From the NCBI RefSeq assembly GCF_900102015.1, contig NZ_FNAT01000006.1, forward strand, positions 62,001 to 126,000: a stretch of 64,000 nucleotides of DNA, read 5' to 3'. Of the stretch, positions 16,311 to 24,578 are shown in pieces. Every line of letters starts with the position of its first letter. Position 1 is the first letter of the stretch. This stretch comes from Limimaricola pyoseonensis (GTDB lineage Bacteria > Pseudomonadota > Alphaproteobacteria > Rhodobacterales > Rhodobacteraceae). The notes beneath the pieces were generated by a model. It searched no databases. It saw nothing but the letters and a program-made list of their open reading frames with translations, and had not been told where the DNA came from. The translations under genes and the position numbers were made by a program.

Positions 16311-17387
16311 ATGTCGCGCTCACGACTGACGCAATCGAACCGGGCCGGATGGGCGATGGCGCTGCCGGGCTTCGGGCTGATCGCCGTCTTCATAATCCTG
16401 CCCTTCTTCCTGGCCTTCGGGCTGAGCTTCACCAACCAGCGGCTGATCTCGCCCAACCCGACCGAGTGGGTCGGCTTCGACAACTACCGCCAGCTCATGG
16501 GGCTGGGCGTGCTCACGCTCGAGCCCGAGCGCGACGAGGCCGGCGCGGTGATCCGCGACGAGGACGGCGCGATCGAGTATCCGCGCCTGCGCGGCTTCAC
16601 CCGCGGCAACCCGGACTACGCCCATCTCGACGGCATGCGCGAATGGCTCAGCTGGGGCTGGGGCGAGGACCGGGTGGTGGTGCTGGCGCGCGACGTCGTC
16701 TTCATGACCGCGATCGTCAACACGCTGACCTTCGTGCTCGTCGTGGCGCCGGTGCAGGCCGCCATCGCGCTCGGGCTCGCGCTACTCATCAACCAGCGGC
16801 TCCGAGGCATCAACGTCTTCCGCACCATCTACTTCATGCCGGTGGTGGTCTCGATCGTCGTGGTCTCGCTCCTGTGGCGCTTCATCTACGACGGCAATGA
16901 CGGGCTGCTGAACAACATCCTCTCCGCGCTGAGCTTCGGCGTCTTCGAGCCGGTCGACTGGCTCGGCAACCCGGGCACCGCGCTGCCCGCGATCATGGCG
17001 ATGTCGATCTGGCAGGCGGTGGGCTTCCACATGGTGATCTGGCTCGCAGGCCTGCAGACCATCAGCCCGACGCTCTACGAGGCGGCCGAGATCGAGGGCA
17101 GCTCGCGCTGGCAGACCTTCCGATACGTGACATGGCCGGGCCTCAGGAACACCGCCGTGCTGATCCTGATCGTGATCACCATGCAGGCCTTCGCGCTGTT
17201 CGCGCAGATCGACGTGATGACCGGCGGCGGGCCGCTCGACAGCACCCAGACCATCGTCTTCCAGGCCGTGGAACGCGGCTACGGCAAGCAGGACATTTCC
17301 GGCGGCTCGACCATCTCGGTGCTGCTGTTCCTGCTGGTTCTCACCATCTCGCTGATCCAGCGATACCTGACACGGGAGCGCAGCTGA
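16311..17387 (+). CDS. Sugar ABC transporter permease (MalF-like)
   Basis: A 358-aa inner-membrane protein with six to seven hydrophobic segments. The permease loop that docks on the ATPase reads EAAEIEGSSRWQTFRYVTWP. An extended polar segment of roughly 75 residues between the first and second membrane helices (from about RLISPNPTEW to GEDRVVVLARD) is longer than in minimal CUT1 permeases but is seen in some MalF-like proteins. The stop TGA shares its A with the ATG of the next permease. It functions with the binding protein upstream and the ATPase gene at 19278. Confidence 0.93.
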   Translation: MSRSRLTQSNRAGWAMALPGFGLIAVFIILPFFLAFGLSFTNQRLISPNPTEWVGFDNYRQLMGLGVLTLEPERDEAGAVIRDEDGAIEYPRLRGFTRGNPDYAHLDGMREWLSWGWGEDRVVVLARDVVFMTAIVNTLTFVLVVAPVQAAIALGLALLINQRLRGINVFRTIYFMPVVVSIVVVSLLWRFIYDGNDGLLNNILSALSFGVFEPVDWLGNPGTALPAIMAMSIWQAVGFHMVIWLAGLQTISPTLYEAAEIEGSSRWQTFRYVTWPGLRNTAVLILIVITMQAFALFAQIDVMTGGGPLDSTQTIVFQAVERGYGKQDISGGSTISVLLFLLVLTISLIQRYLTRERS

Positions 17388-18265
17388 TGGCCCAGATCGA
17401 CCCGTCCAACCGCGGCCTGCGCCTGGCCGCCCGCTACGCAGTGCTGGTGCTGATCGCGGTGATCTTCATCTTCCCGCTGGTCTTCATGGTGGTGAGTTCC
17501 CTCAAGCCCGACCAGCAGCTTCTGTCCGACACCGGCAGCCTGCGGGCCTTCCTGCCGGTCGGCGACATCGGCCTCGGCAACTACGCCGCCGCCTTCCAGC
17601 GCGCGCCGGTGGGGCTGTTCATCTTCAACTCGGTGCTGGTGACGGGCATCACGGTGGTGCTGTCGCTGCTGGTCTGCTCGCTCGCGGCCTTCGCCTTCGT
17701 CTTCCTCGAATGGCGCGGCTCGGGGCTCCTGCTGTCGGTCATCCTCGCCACGCTGATCGTGCCGTTCGAGACCATCGCGATCCCGCTCCTGCTGATCGTC
17801 AACCAGCTGCCCTGGATCGGCCTCGACGGGCTCAGCACCGGCTGGCTCAACAGCTACCGCGTGCAGATCCTGCCCTTCGTCTCGGACGGGCTGACCATCT
17901 TCCTCTTCGTGCAGTATTTCCGCGACCTGCCGCGCGAGCTGATCGAGGCCTCCCGCGTCGAGGGGGCGAGCTGGTGGATGATCTACCGCCGCATCGTCAT
18001 GCCGCTCGCGGGCCCGGTGCTGGCCACCGCCGCGATCCTGAAGTTCCTGGTGATGTACAACCAGTATCTCTGGCCGCTGATGGTGGTGCAGGAGGAGGGC
18101 TACCGCCCGGTCATGGTGGGGCTGCAATACTTCTTCCAGCTCAACCGCGCCTGGGGCGAGATCATGGCCTACCTGTCGCTGATCACCCTGCCCGTTCTCG
18201 CCTTCTACTTCGTGCTGCAACGCGCCTTCATCTCCTCGATCGCCTCGACCGGCGTGAAGGGCTGA
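17387..18265 (+). CDS. Sugar ABC transporter permease (MalG-like)
   Basis: A 292-aa partner permease with six hydrophobic segments and the ATPase-docking motif EASRVEGASWWMIYRRIVMP. The N-terminal pattern (YAVLVLIAVIFIFPLVFMVV then SSLKP) is typical of MalG-type subunits. Start ATG 17387 overlaps the upstream stop by one base; further upstream in-frame codons belong to the shadow of the preceding gene. It is followed after 24 bp by the glycoside hydrolase gene. Confidence 0.93.
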   Translation: MAQIDPSNRGLRLAARYAVLVLIAVIFIFPLVFMVVSSLKPDQQLLSDTGSLRAFLPVGDIGLGNYAAAFQRAPVGLFIFNSVLVTGITVVLSLLVCSLAAFAFVFLEWRGSGLLLSVILATLIVPFETIAIPLLLIVNQLPWIGLDGLSTGWLNSYRVQILPFVSDGLTIFLFVQYFRDLPRELIEASRVEGASWWMIYRRIVMPLAGPVLATAAILKFLVMYNQYLWPLMVVQEEGYRPVMVGLQYFFQLNRAWGEIMAYLSLITLPVLAFYFVLQRAFISSIASTGVKG

Positions 18266-18289
18266 CCCACATAACCGCAAGGACATCAC

Positions 18290-19276
18290 ATGCCTCTCGC
18301 ACTCGACGACAAATGGATCTGGGACAGCTGGTACGCCCATGACGGGCAGCGCTGGCACGGCTACTTCCTGCAGGCCGACAAGTCGCTCGGCGACCCGGAC
18401 CTGCGCCATTTCAACGTCTCGCAGGGTCACGCCGTTTCGGACGACCTGAAGACCTGGGAGCACAAGGGCACCTGCCTCAGGCCCGCGCCGAAGCCCGCCT
18501 GGGACGACACCACGACCTGGACCGGCTCGGTGATCCAGGGGCCGGACGGGGTCTGGCACCTGTTCTACACCGGCGGCGGCTCGGCCGAGAACGGCCTCTA
18601 CCAGCGCATCGGCCACGCCACCTCGCGCGACATGCATTCCTGGGAGCGCGTCGGCTCGGGCCTCTGCCTCGACATGGAGGGGCCGAACGCCGCGCATTAC
18701 GAGGCCGAGCACGCGGTCGGCCACTGGCACGACCGGGCGATGCGCGATCCCTTCGTGATGAAGGATCCCGACGGCGACGGCTGGCTGATGTACTTCACCG
18801 CCCGCGCGCCGGGCATCGCCGAGGCCAATGCCGGCGGCGCGATCGGCTTCGCCACCTCGCCCGACCTCTACGAGTGGACCCTGCAGCCGCCGGTCTTCGC
18901 CGGCGATTACGGCCAACTCGAGGTGCCGCAGGTCTTTCGGATCGGATCGCGGTACTACTGCCTGTTCTGCACCGCCGACGAGCACTGGTCGGAAGGTCGC
19001 AAGGCGCAGGCCGGCACGCCGCCGGTGACCGGCAACCACTACCTCACGGCCGACGACCCGCGCGGGCCGTGGACGGTGGCGCCCGGCTTCCTCGACGGCG
19101 ACCTGCCCTGCTACCGCTACGCGGCCCGCGTGCTCGAGACGGCGCAGGGCTGGGTCATCATGGGCTTCGCCGATGGCGGCAGGGACAGCTTCGGCGGCTA
19201 CGTGATGGATCCGGTGCCGCTGAAGGTCGACGATGACGGTCTTCTCTACATCGCGCCAGCCGACAGGGGGAAATGA
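18290..19276 (+). CDS. Glycoside hydrolase, five-bladed propeller, GH32/GH68/GH43-like
   Basis: A 328-aa protein with repeated beta-propeller blades. Clues to clan GH-J or GH-F: an N-terminal Trp-Asp pair (WIWDSWY) that may supply the nucleophile Asp, the RDPFV motif near residue 151 (the transition-state RDP of GH32/68) and QLEVPQVF with a candidate acid/base Glu near 209. DDGV/PDGDGWLMYFTAR-type blade repeats are visible. No signal peptide is present, so it acts in the cytoplasm on sugar brought in by the neighbouring ABC transporter; a fructoside or arabinoside is most plausible. It lies between the permease and ATPase genes of the operon. The exact family and substrate remain uncertain. 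Confidence 0.75.
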   Translation: MPLALDDKWIWDSWYAHDGQRWHGYFLQADKSLGDPDLRHFNVSQGHAVSDDLKTWEHKGTCLRPAPKPAWDDTTTWTGSVIQGPDGVWHLFYTGGGSAENGLYQRIGHATSRDMHSWERVGSGLCLDMEGPNAAHYEAEHAVGHWHDRAMRDPFVMKDPDGDGWLMYFTARAPGIAEANAGGAIGFATSPDLYEWTLQPPVFAGDYGQLEVPQVFRIGSRYYCLFCTADEHWSEGRKAQAGTPPVTGNHYLTADDPRGPWTVAPGFLDGDLPCYRYAARVLETAQGWVIMGFADGGRDSFGGYVMDPVPLKVDDDGLLYIAPADRGK

Positions 19277-19277
19277 C

Positions 19278-20351
<1,074 letters not shown>

Positions 20352-20684
20352 CACGCGCCTTCGGATGCCGAGCCGGCCCCGGTTTCGAGCGGACACCAAG
20401 GCGCGCCTGACGATCACGGCATCGCCTGCGCGATGAGCCGCGCCGGCGATGCCCGGGACCGGGCCGCGATGGAAAGCACTCGCCACCCGCGAGGTCCATC
20501 GCGGTCAGGCCAACGCGCGCGGCGGCATCGAATTGATCCACGACCCGAAGCGCCGCCACTCGAAGCCTGGCGACCTCAGCCTGATGCCCAGCAGACGGGC
20601 AGCCGGCCTTCGTCGCCATTCGTGAGAGTATCGGAGGCACACCCATGGCGCAGCTTGGGTAGACCAGCGATGAGCAGCGCGACC
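20352..20684. other. Intergenic segment with no intact gene
   Basis: 333 bp between the sugar ATPase and ccdB. No convincing intact reading frame, promoter or terminator. Read on the minus strand it has a recombinase-like pattern split between frames (see the pseudogene entry). Confidence 0.5.
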
Positions 20685-20690
20685 TCAGAT
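20450..20690 (-). pseudogene. Possible relic of a tyrosine recombinase/phage integrase C-terminus
   Basis: On the minus strand one frame reads LPKLRHGCASDTLTNG, resembling the LRHTFAS-type box of tyrosine recombinases, then LPV. A one-base shift continues as AGHQAEVARLRVAALRVVD, resembling the LGHxxxxTTxRYxHL box and C-terminal helix. Conserved parts are split between frames, and no catalytic Tyr is seen, so if real the gene is dead. It sits beside a toxin-antitoxin pair, as expected in a decayed mobile element. The match is by eye only and weak. Confidence 0.3.
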
Positions 20691-20984
20691 GCCCGACAGC
20701 AACGCGTCCATGGATCGGGTGATCTCGTCGCGCAGCATGCCCAGCGAGCCGATGCGCGTGCCAAGCTCGGCCACCGTCAGTGTCGCCGCGAGCTGCGGCA
20801 TCACGAGATAGGCCGTATCGCCGACGGTCACGCCGGGATTAAGCGACTTCATCACCCGCGTGACGCTGTCCGACGGCAGAAGCGGCGCCACCACCCGCGT
20901 GGTCAGCTGGTCGAGCAGATCGCTTTGCAGGATGACGACCAGCATGCCGTCGTCGAGGCGGTAGAGGTCGTACTGGGCGGCCAT
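20685..20984 (-). CDS. ccdB: CcdB-family toxin
   Basis: A 99-aa protein matching CcdB in length and layout: N-terminal AAQYDLYRLDDG, central VVILQSDLLDQL, RVVAPLLP, and the C-terminal DEITRSMDALLSGI; plasmid F CcdB ends in WGI and poisons DNA gyrase through its C-terminus. Here the last residues are SGI, so the Trp that contacts gyrase in F-plasmid CcdB is Ser; activity may differ. It follows ccdA after two bases on the minus strand. It probably acts as a stabilisation module left by a mobile element. Confidence 0.88.
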   Translation of the reverse strand: MAAQYDLYRLDDGMLVVILQSDLLDQLTTRVVAPLLPSDSVTRVMKSLNPGVTVGDTAYLVMPQLAATLTVAELGTRIGSLGMLRDEITRSMDALLSGI

Positions 20985-20986
20985 GC

Positions 20987-21217
20987 TCAGAACTTGCGGA
21001 AGCGGGCCAGCGGCACCCCGGCCGTCTCGATCATCGCATTGTAGTCCGCGATGGCGCCCGCGTTCTCCTCGCGCCAGCGGCGGGCACGTTCGCGCCGCAC
21101 CGCCGAGAGGACGCCGTTCTCGGCAGCTTGGGAGATGTTGATCCCGAAGGTCCTCGCCTCGTCGAGCAGGTCGCGATCAAGGGTCATGCTTGTCGATTTC
21201 CGCGCCGTCGCCGACAT
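20987..21217 (-). CDS. ccdA: CcdA-family antitoxin
   Basis: A 76-aa antitoxin with an N-terminal ribbon-helix-helix DNA-binding region (ARKSTSMTLDRDLLDEAR) and a C-terminal toxin-neutralising tail (ARRWREENAGAIADYN, then GVPLARFRKF). The start at 21217 is preferred over an upstream ATG at 21274 because TAGGGA lies 5 nt before it, the protein then has the usual CcdA length, and the upstream start would lie inside the promoter. CcdA normally binds CcdB and together they repress their own promoter; a matching inverted repeat is seen at 21250-21269. Confidence 0.9.
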   Translation of the reverse strand: MSATARKSTSMTLDRDLLDEARTFGINISQAAENGVLSAVRRERARRWREENAGAIADYNAMIETAGVPLARFRKF

Positions 21218-21246
21218 CGTCCCTACTCCATGAGCTGATACCCTCG

Positions 21247-21274
21247 AATATACCGCATCATTCCGGTATCTCAA
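21247..21274 (-). promoter_or_regulatory. ccdAB promoter with overlapping operator
   Basis: On the minus strand TTGAGA (21274-21269) and TATATT (21252-21247) are 16 bp apart, a good sigma-70-type promoter 29 bp before the ccdA start. An inverted repeat ATACCG-N8-CGGTAT (21250-21269) fills the spacer and touches both elements, as expected for CcdAB autorepression. Confidence 0.65.
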
Positions 21275-21606
21275 GGTCCAGAGCCGATGCCCGCCGTCTC
21301 ACCATACGGGTCTTGGACATCGCCGGTCCAGTCCACCGCGCGAGAGAGCCTCACGAGGCCGGACAAAAAACATAGCTAAATCAGAGTGCAACAGACTAAG
21401 CACCGGCCTTCCGGGCTGCGTTCATCGTCGCGGCGACAGTCAGGCTGACATGCTTGCGGATGCTGATGCCAACATGCCGTAAGGCTCCTCGCGTGCCAGT
21501 TCAGCGCGCCAGCTTCATGGCCAGAAGGGGGCGCGATCCTCGGCACGGCTCTCCCAGGTTTCCTCAGGACCCATGCCGTCCCCCGTCCGAACATGATCTT
21601 TCGCCG
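21275..21606. other. Intergenic segment between ccdAB and nasA
   Basis: 332 bp containing no gene I can support. An A/T-richer patch (about 21363-21400) lies in the middle. A 72-codon minus-strand frame (21376-21594) has an unusual Cys/His/Arg-rich composition and no good ribosome site; another frame shows a short peptide ending NAARKAGA. I see no terminator for the nas operon, which ends at 21607 on the minus strand. Confidence 0.5.
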
Positions 21607-24249
21607 TCACTCCGCCGCCTCCGGCTGCCGCGCCGCCGCCAGCAGCGCCGCGATCTCGGGGCGGCAGGAGCCGCAGCTGGTGCCCGCCCCGAGGGCGGCG
21701 CCGATCGCCTCGACGCTCAATGCCCGTCCGCTCTCGATCGCCGTGAGGATGGTGTTGACCCCGACGTTGAGACAGGCGCAGAGCGTCGTGCCGGGATCGG
21801 GCGCGTCGGCGCCGGGCCGGCCGCTGAGCGGCTGGCCGCCGCCTTCGCCCAGGAGCCCCGCGAGATGCTCACGTGCCACCGCCACCGGCTCGGGCGCGAT
21901 GAAGAGCGCCGCCTCGAGCCGCCCGTCCACGTGGAAGGCCAGCCGCTCGAGGCCGCGCGCCGGGTCGCTGACCCGCGACAGCCGCGCGTCGGGCAGGCCG
22001 AACAGCTTGCGCGCCTCCGCCTCCCAATCGGCCGGCGCCTTCGCCCCCGCCAGTTCCAGCCGCCAGCCCTTCTCGCCGCGCGCGCGGGACCAGTAGTCGC
22101 AGCCCGGCTCGGGCCGCGACCGGCTGGCCGCGAAGCCGAACCAGCCGGCGCGCCACGGCGCGACCGCGACCGCCGCGGCCTTGCTCTCGGGCTGGCCCGA
22201 GACCGGGTCGGTGGCGGCGGCGACCAGCGCGTCGATGCGGCCCGTGGGCGCGGTCTCGCCGCTCCAGTGCATCGGCGCGAAGACCTCGCCGCGCCTGACC
22301 CGGTCGGTGACGAGCACCCGGAGCACCGCGCGCCCGCCCGGCCCCGTCACCTCGGCCAGAGCCGCCGGCGCGAGGCCCGCCCGGGCGGCATCGTCGGGAT
22401 GGATCTCGAGGAAGGGCTCGGCGATGTGGCGCGACAGCCGGGCCGAACGGCCCGAGCGGGTCATCGTGTGCCACTGGTCGCGCACGCGACCGGTGTTGAG
22501 CCGGAAGGGGCGCTCCGGCGTCAGGGCGGCCATGGGCGGACGGGCCGTCACCGGCACCATCCGACCGCGCCCAGACGGCGTGAAGAACCGTCCGTCCCCG
22601 AAGAAGCGCCCGCCCAGTGCCGTGGCGCTCACGGGCCAGCGCCGCGGCGCCATCGCGGCGTAACCGGCCTCGCTGATGTCGGCGAGGCCGGTGATGTCGA
22701 AATCCAGCCCGAACCCGGCCGCGACGCCCGACAGCGCCGCGTGTTCGCGCAGCACCGCCGCCGGGCCGTCCCAGCCGAAGGCCTCCGCCCAGCCCATGCG
22801 GCGGCCGACCTCGGCGAGGATCGCCCAGTCGGGCCGCGCCTCGCCCGGCGGCGCCATGAAGGCGCGCTGGCGGCTGACCGTGCGGTCGGAGTTGGTGACG
22901 GTGCCGTCGCGCTCGCCCCAGCCGGCGGCGGGCAGGAGCACCTGCGCGAGCCGTGCCGTATCGGTGCGGGCGGTGACGTCGCTCACCACCACGAAGTCGC
23001 AGCCGGCGATGGCCGCGCGCACCCGGTCGGCCTCGGGCATCGAGACGGCGGGGTTGGTGCAGATGATCCAGAGCGCCTTGATCTCGCCGCGCTCGACGGC
23101 GCGGAACATGTCCACGGCCTTGAGACCGGCCCCCTCGGGCATGGCGGGGGCGTTCCAGAAGGCGCGCACCGCGTCGCGATGCGCCGCCGTTTCGATGTCG
23201 AGATGGCAGGCCAACGCGTTGGCGAGCCCGCCCACCTCGCGCCCGCCCATCGCGTTGGGCTGGCCGGTGACGCTGAAGGGCCCCATGCCGGGGCGGCCGA
23301 TGCGACCCGTCGCGAGGTGGCAGTTGAGGATGGCGTTGACCTTGTCGGTCCCCGAACTCGACTGGTTCACTCCCTGGCTGAAGACGGTGACGACCTTCTC
23401 GGTCCCGATCCACAGGTCGCAGAATTCGGCGATCTGCGCCGGGTCGAGCCCGGTGGCCGCCGGGTCGTCGGCATGGGCGGCGGCGAGCGCCTCCTGCAGC
23501 CCGTCGAGATGGCGCGCGAAGCCGGCGTCGCCGGCGCCGCGCCGGTCGATCTCGGAGAGCAGCGCGTTGAACAGCGCCACGTCCGAGCCGGGCGCGAGCG
23601 GCAGATGCAGGTCGGCGATGTCGCAACTCGCGGTGCGGCGCGGGTCGATCACCACCACCTTGGTGCCGCGCGTCGCCCGCGCGGCGGCGAGGCGCTGGTA
23701 GAGCACCGGGTGGCACCATGCGAGGTTCGAGCCGGTCAGCACCACGAGGTCGGCCAGTTCGAGGTCCTCGTAGGTGCCCGGCACCGTGTCGGTGCCGAAG
23801 GCGCGCTTGTGGCCCGCCACGGTCGAGGCCATGCAGAGCCGCGAATTGGTGTCGATATTGGCCGAGCCGATGAAGCCCTTCATCAGCTTGTTGGCGACGT
23901 AGTAGTCCTCGGTGGTCATCTGCCCCGAGACGTAGAAGGCGACGCTGTCGGGCCCGTGTTCGGCGATGGTCTGGCGGAACCGGTCGGCCACCTGCTGCAG
24001 CGCGTCGTCCCAGCCGGCGCGCGCGCCATTGACCATCGGGTACAGCAGCCGGTCCTCGAACCCCACGGTCTCGCCCAGGGCCGCGCCCTTGGAGCAGAGC
24101 CGGCCGCAATTGGCCGGGTGGTCCGGGTCGCCCCGGACCGCGACGCCGCCCTGCCCGTCCGGCCGCGCCAGCACGCCGCAGCCGACGCCGCAATAGGCGC
24201 AGGTGGTGCGGATCTCGCCCGGCTGCGCGGAAGGCTGCGCCGCGCTCAT
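21607..24249 (-). CDS. nasA: Assimilatory nitrate reductase catalytic subunit
   Basis: An 880-aa molybdopterin oxidoreductase reducing nitrate to nitrite in the cytoplasm. An N-terminal [4Fe-4S] site uses Cys17, Cys20, Cys24 and Cys52 (CAYCGVGC, GRLCSKG); the likely Mo ligand is Cys139 (SRLCMAS), and the cofactor domains and C-terminal barrel follow. At the end (about 821-875) is a BFD-like [2Fe-2S] domain with CAC and CGSC, an electron entry site found in a subset of NasA enzymes. No signal peptide. The ATG overlaps the nirD stop. No separate NADH-dependent NasC-type reductase gene is in the window, so electrons may come through ferredoxin or an unlinked flavoprotein. Last gene of the nitrate operon. 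Confidence 0.93.
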   Translation of the reverse strand: MSAAQPSAQPGEIRTTCAYCGVGCGVLARPDGQGGVAVRGDPDHPANCGRLCSKGAALGETVGFEDRLLYPMVNGARAGWDDALQQVADRFRQTIAEHGPDSVAFYVSGQMTTEDYYVANKLMKGFIGSANIDTNSRLCMASTVAGHKRAFGTDTVPGTYEDLELADLVVLTGSNLAWCHPVLYQRLAAARATRGTKVVVIDPRRTASCDIADLHLPLAPGSDVALFNALLSEIDRRGAGDAGFARHLDGLQEALAAAHADDPAATGLDPAQIAEFCDLWIGTEKVVTVFSQGVNQSSSGTDKVNAILNCHLATGRIGRPGMGPFSVTGQPNAMGGREVGGLANALACHLDIETAAHRDAVRAFWNAPAMPEGAGLKAVDMFRAVERGEIKALWIICTNPAVSMPEADRVRAAIAGCDFVVVSDVTARTDTARLAQVLLPAAGWGERDGTVTNSDRTVSRQRAFMAPPGEARPDWAILAEVGRRMGWAEAFGWDGPAAVLREHAALSGVAAGFGLDFDITGLADISEAGYAAMAPRRWPVSATALGGRFFGDGRFFTPSGRGRMVPVTARPPMAALTPERPFRLNTGRVRDQWHTMTRSGRSARLSRHIAEPFLEIHPDDAARAGLAPAALAEVTGPGGRAVLRVLVTDRVRRGEVFAPMHWSGETAPTGRIDALVAAATDPVSGQPESKAAAVAVAPWRAGWFGFAASRSRPEPGCDYWSRARGEKGWRLELAGAKAPADWEAEARKLFGLPDARLSRVSDPARGLERLAFHVDGRLEAALFIAPEPVAVAREHLAGLLGEGGGQPLSGRPGADAPDPGTTLCACLNVGVNTILTAIESGRALSVEAIGAALGAGTSCGSCRPEIAALLAAARQPEAAE

Positions 24250-24578
24250 GCCGCCGCCCTGCGGCCCACCGCCTCGCCGTCGATCAGCAGCCGGCCGTCC
24301 TCCACCCGCAGCGGGTAGGTCGGGATCGATCCCTCGTCGGCGCCCTGCGCCCGGCCGGTCTCGAGGTCGAACACCCAGTTGTGCAGCGGGCAGGTGACGG
24401 CGCGGCCATGCACGATGCCCTCGGACAGCGGCCCGCCCTTGTGCGGGCAGCGGTCCGAGGCGGCGAAGACCTCGTTCTCGCCGGTGCGGAACAGCGCCAC
24501 GCAGCCCACCGGCGTCTTCACCAGCCGCGCGCCGCGCAGCGGGATGTCCTCGACGGCTCCGATATCGATCCAGCTCAT
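24246..24578 (-). CDS. nirD: Nitrite reductase small subunit, Rieske type
   Basis: A 110-aa partner of NirB. It keeps the complete Rieske [2Fe-2S] ligand set, Cys44-Pro-His46 (CPHKGG) and Cys63-Pro-Leu-His66 (CPLHNW), unlike the E. coli NirD, which has the fold but lost the cluster ligands. The start at 24578 gives an ATGA overlap with nirB and its stop overlaps nasA, so nirB, nirD and nasA are translationally chained. It probably passes electrons or stabilises the siroheme subunit during nitrite reduction to ammonium. Confidence 0.92.
   Translation of the reverse strand: MSWIDIGAVEDIPLRGARLVKTPVGCVALFRTGENEVFAASDRCPHKGGPLSEGIVHGRAVTCPLHNWVFDLETGRAQGADEGSIPTYPLRVEDGRLLIDGEAVGRRAAA

Noticed and set aside
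21376-21594. 72-codon minus-strand frame downstream of ccdAB
   Set aside because: Odd Cys/His/Arg-rich composition, no ribosome site, no recognisable family.
21454-24318. 954-codon plus-strand frame opposite nasA
   Set aside because: Low-complexity Arg/Gly/Ala composition without motifs; the opposite strand has all nitrate reductase cofactor ligands.
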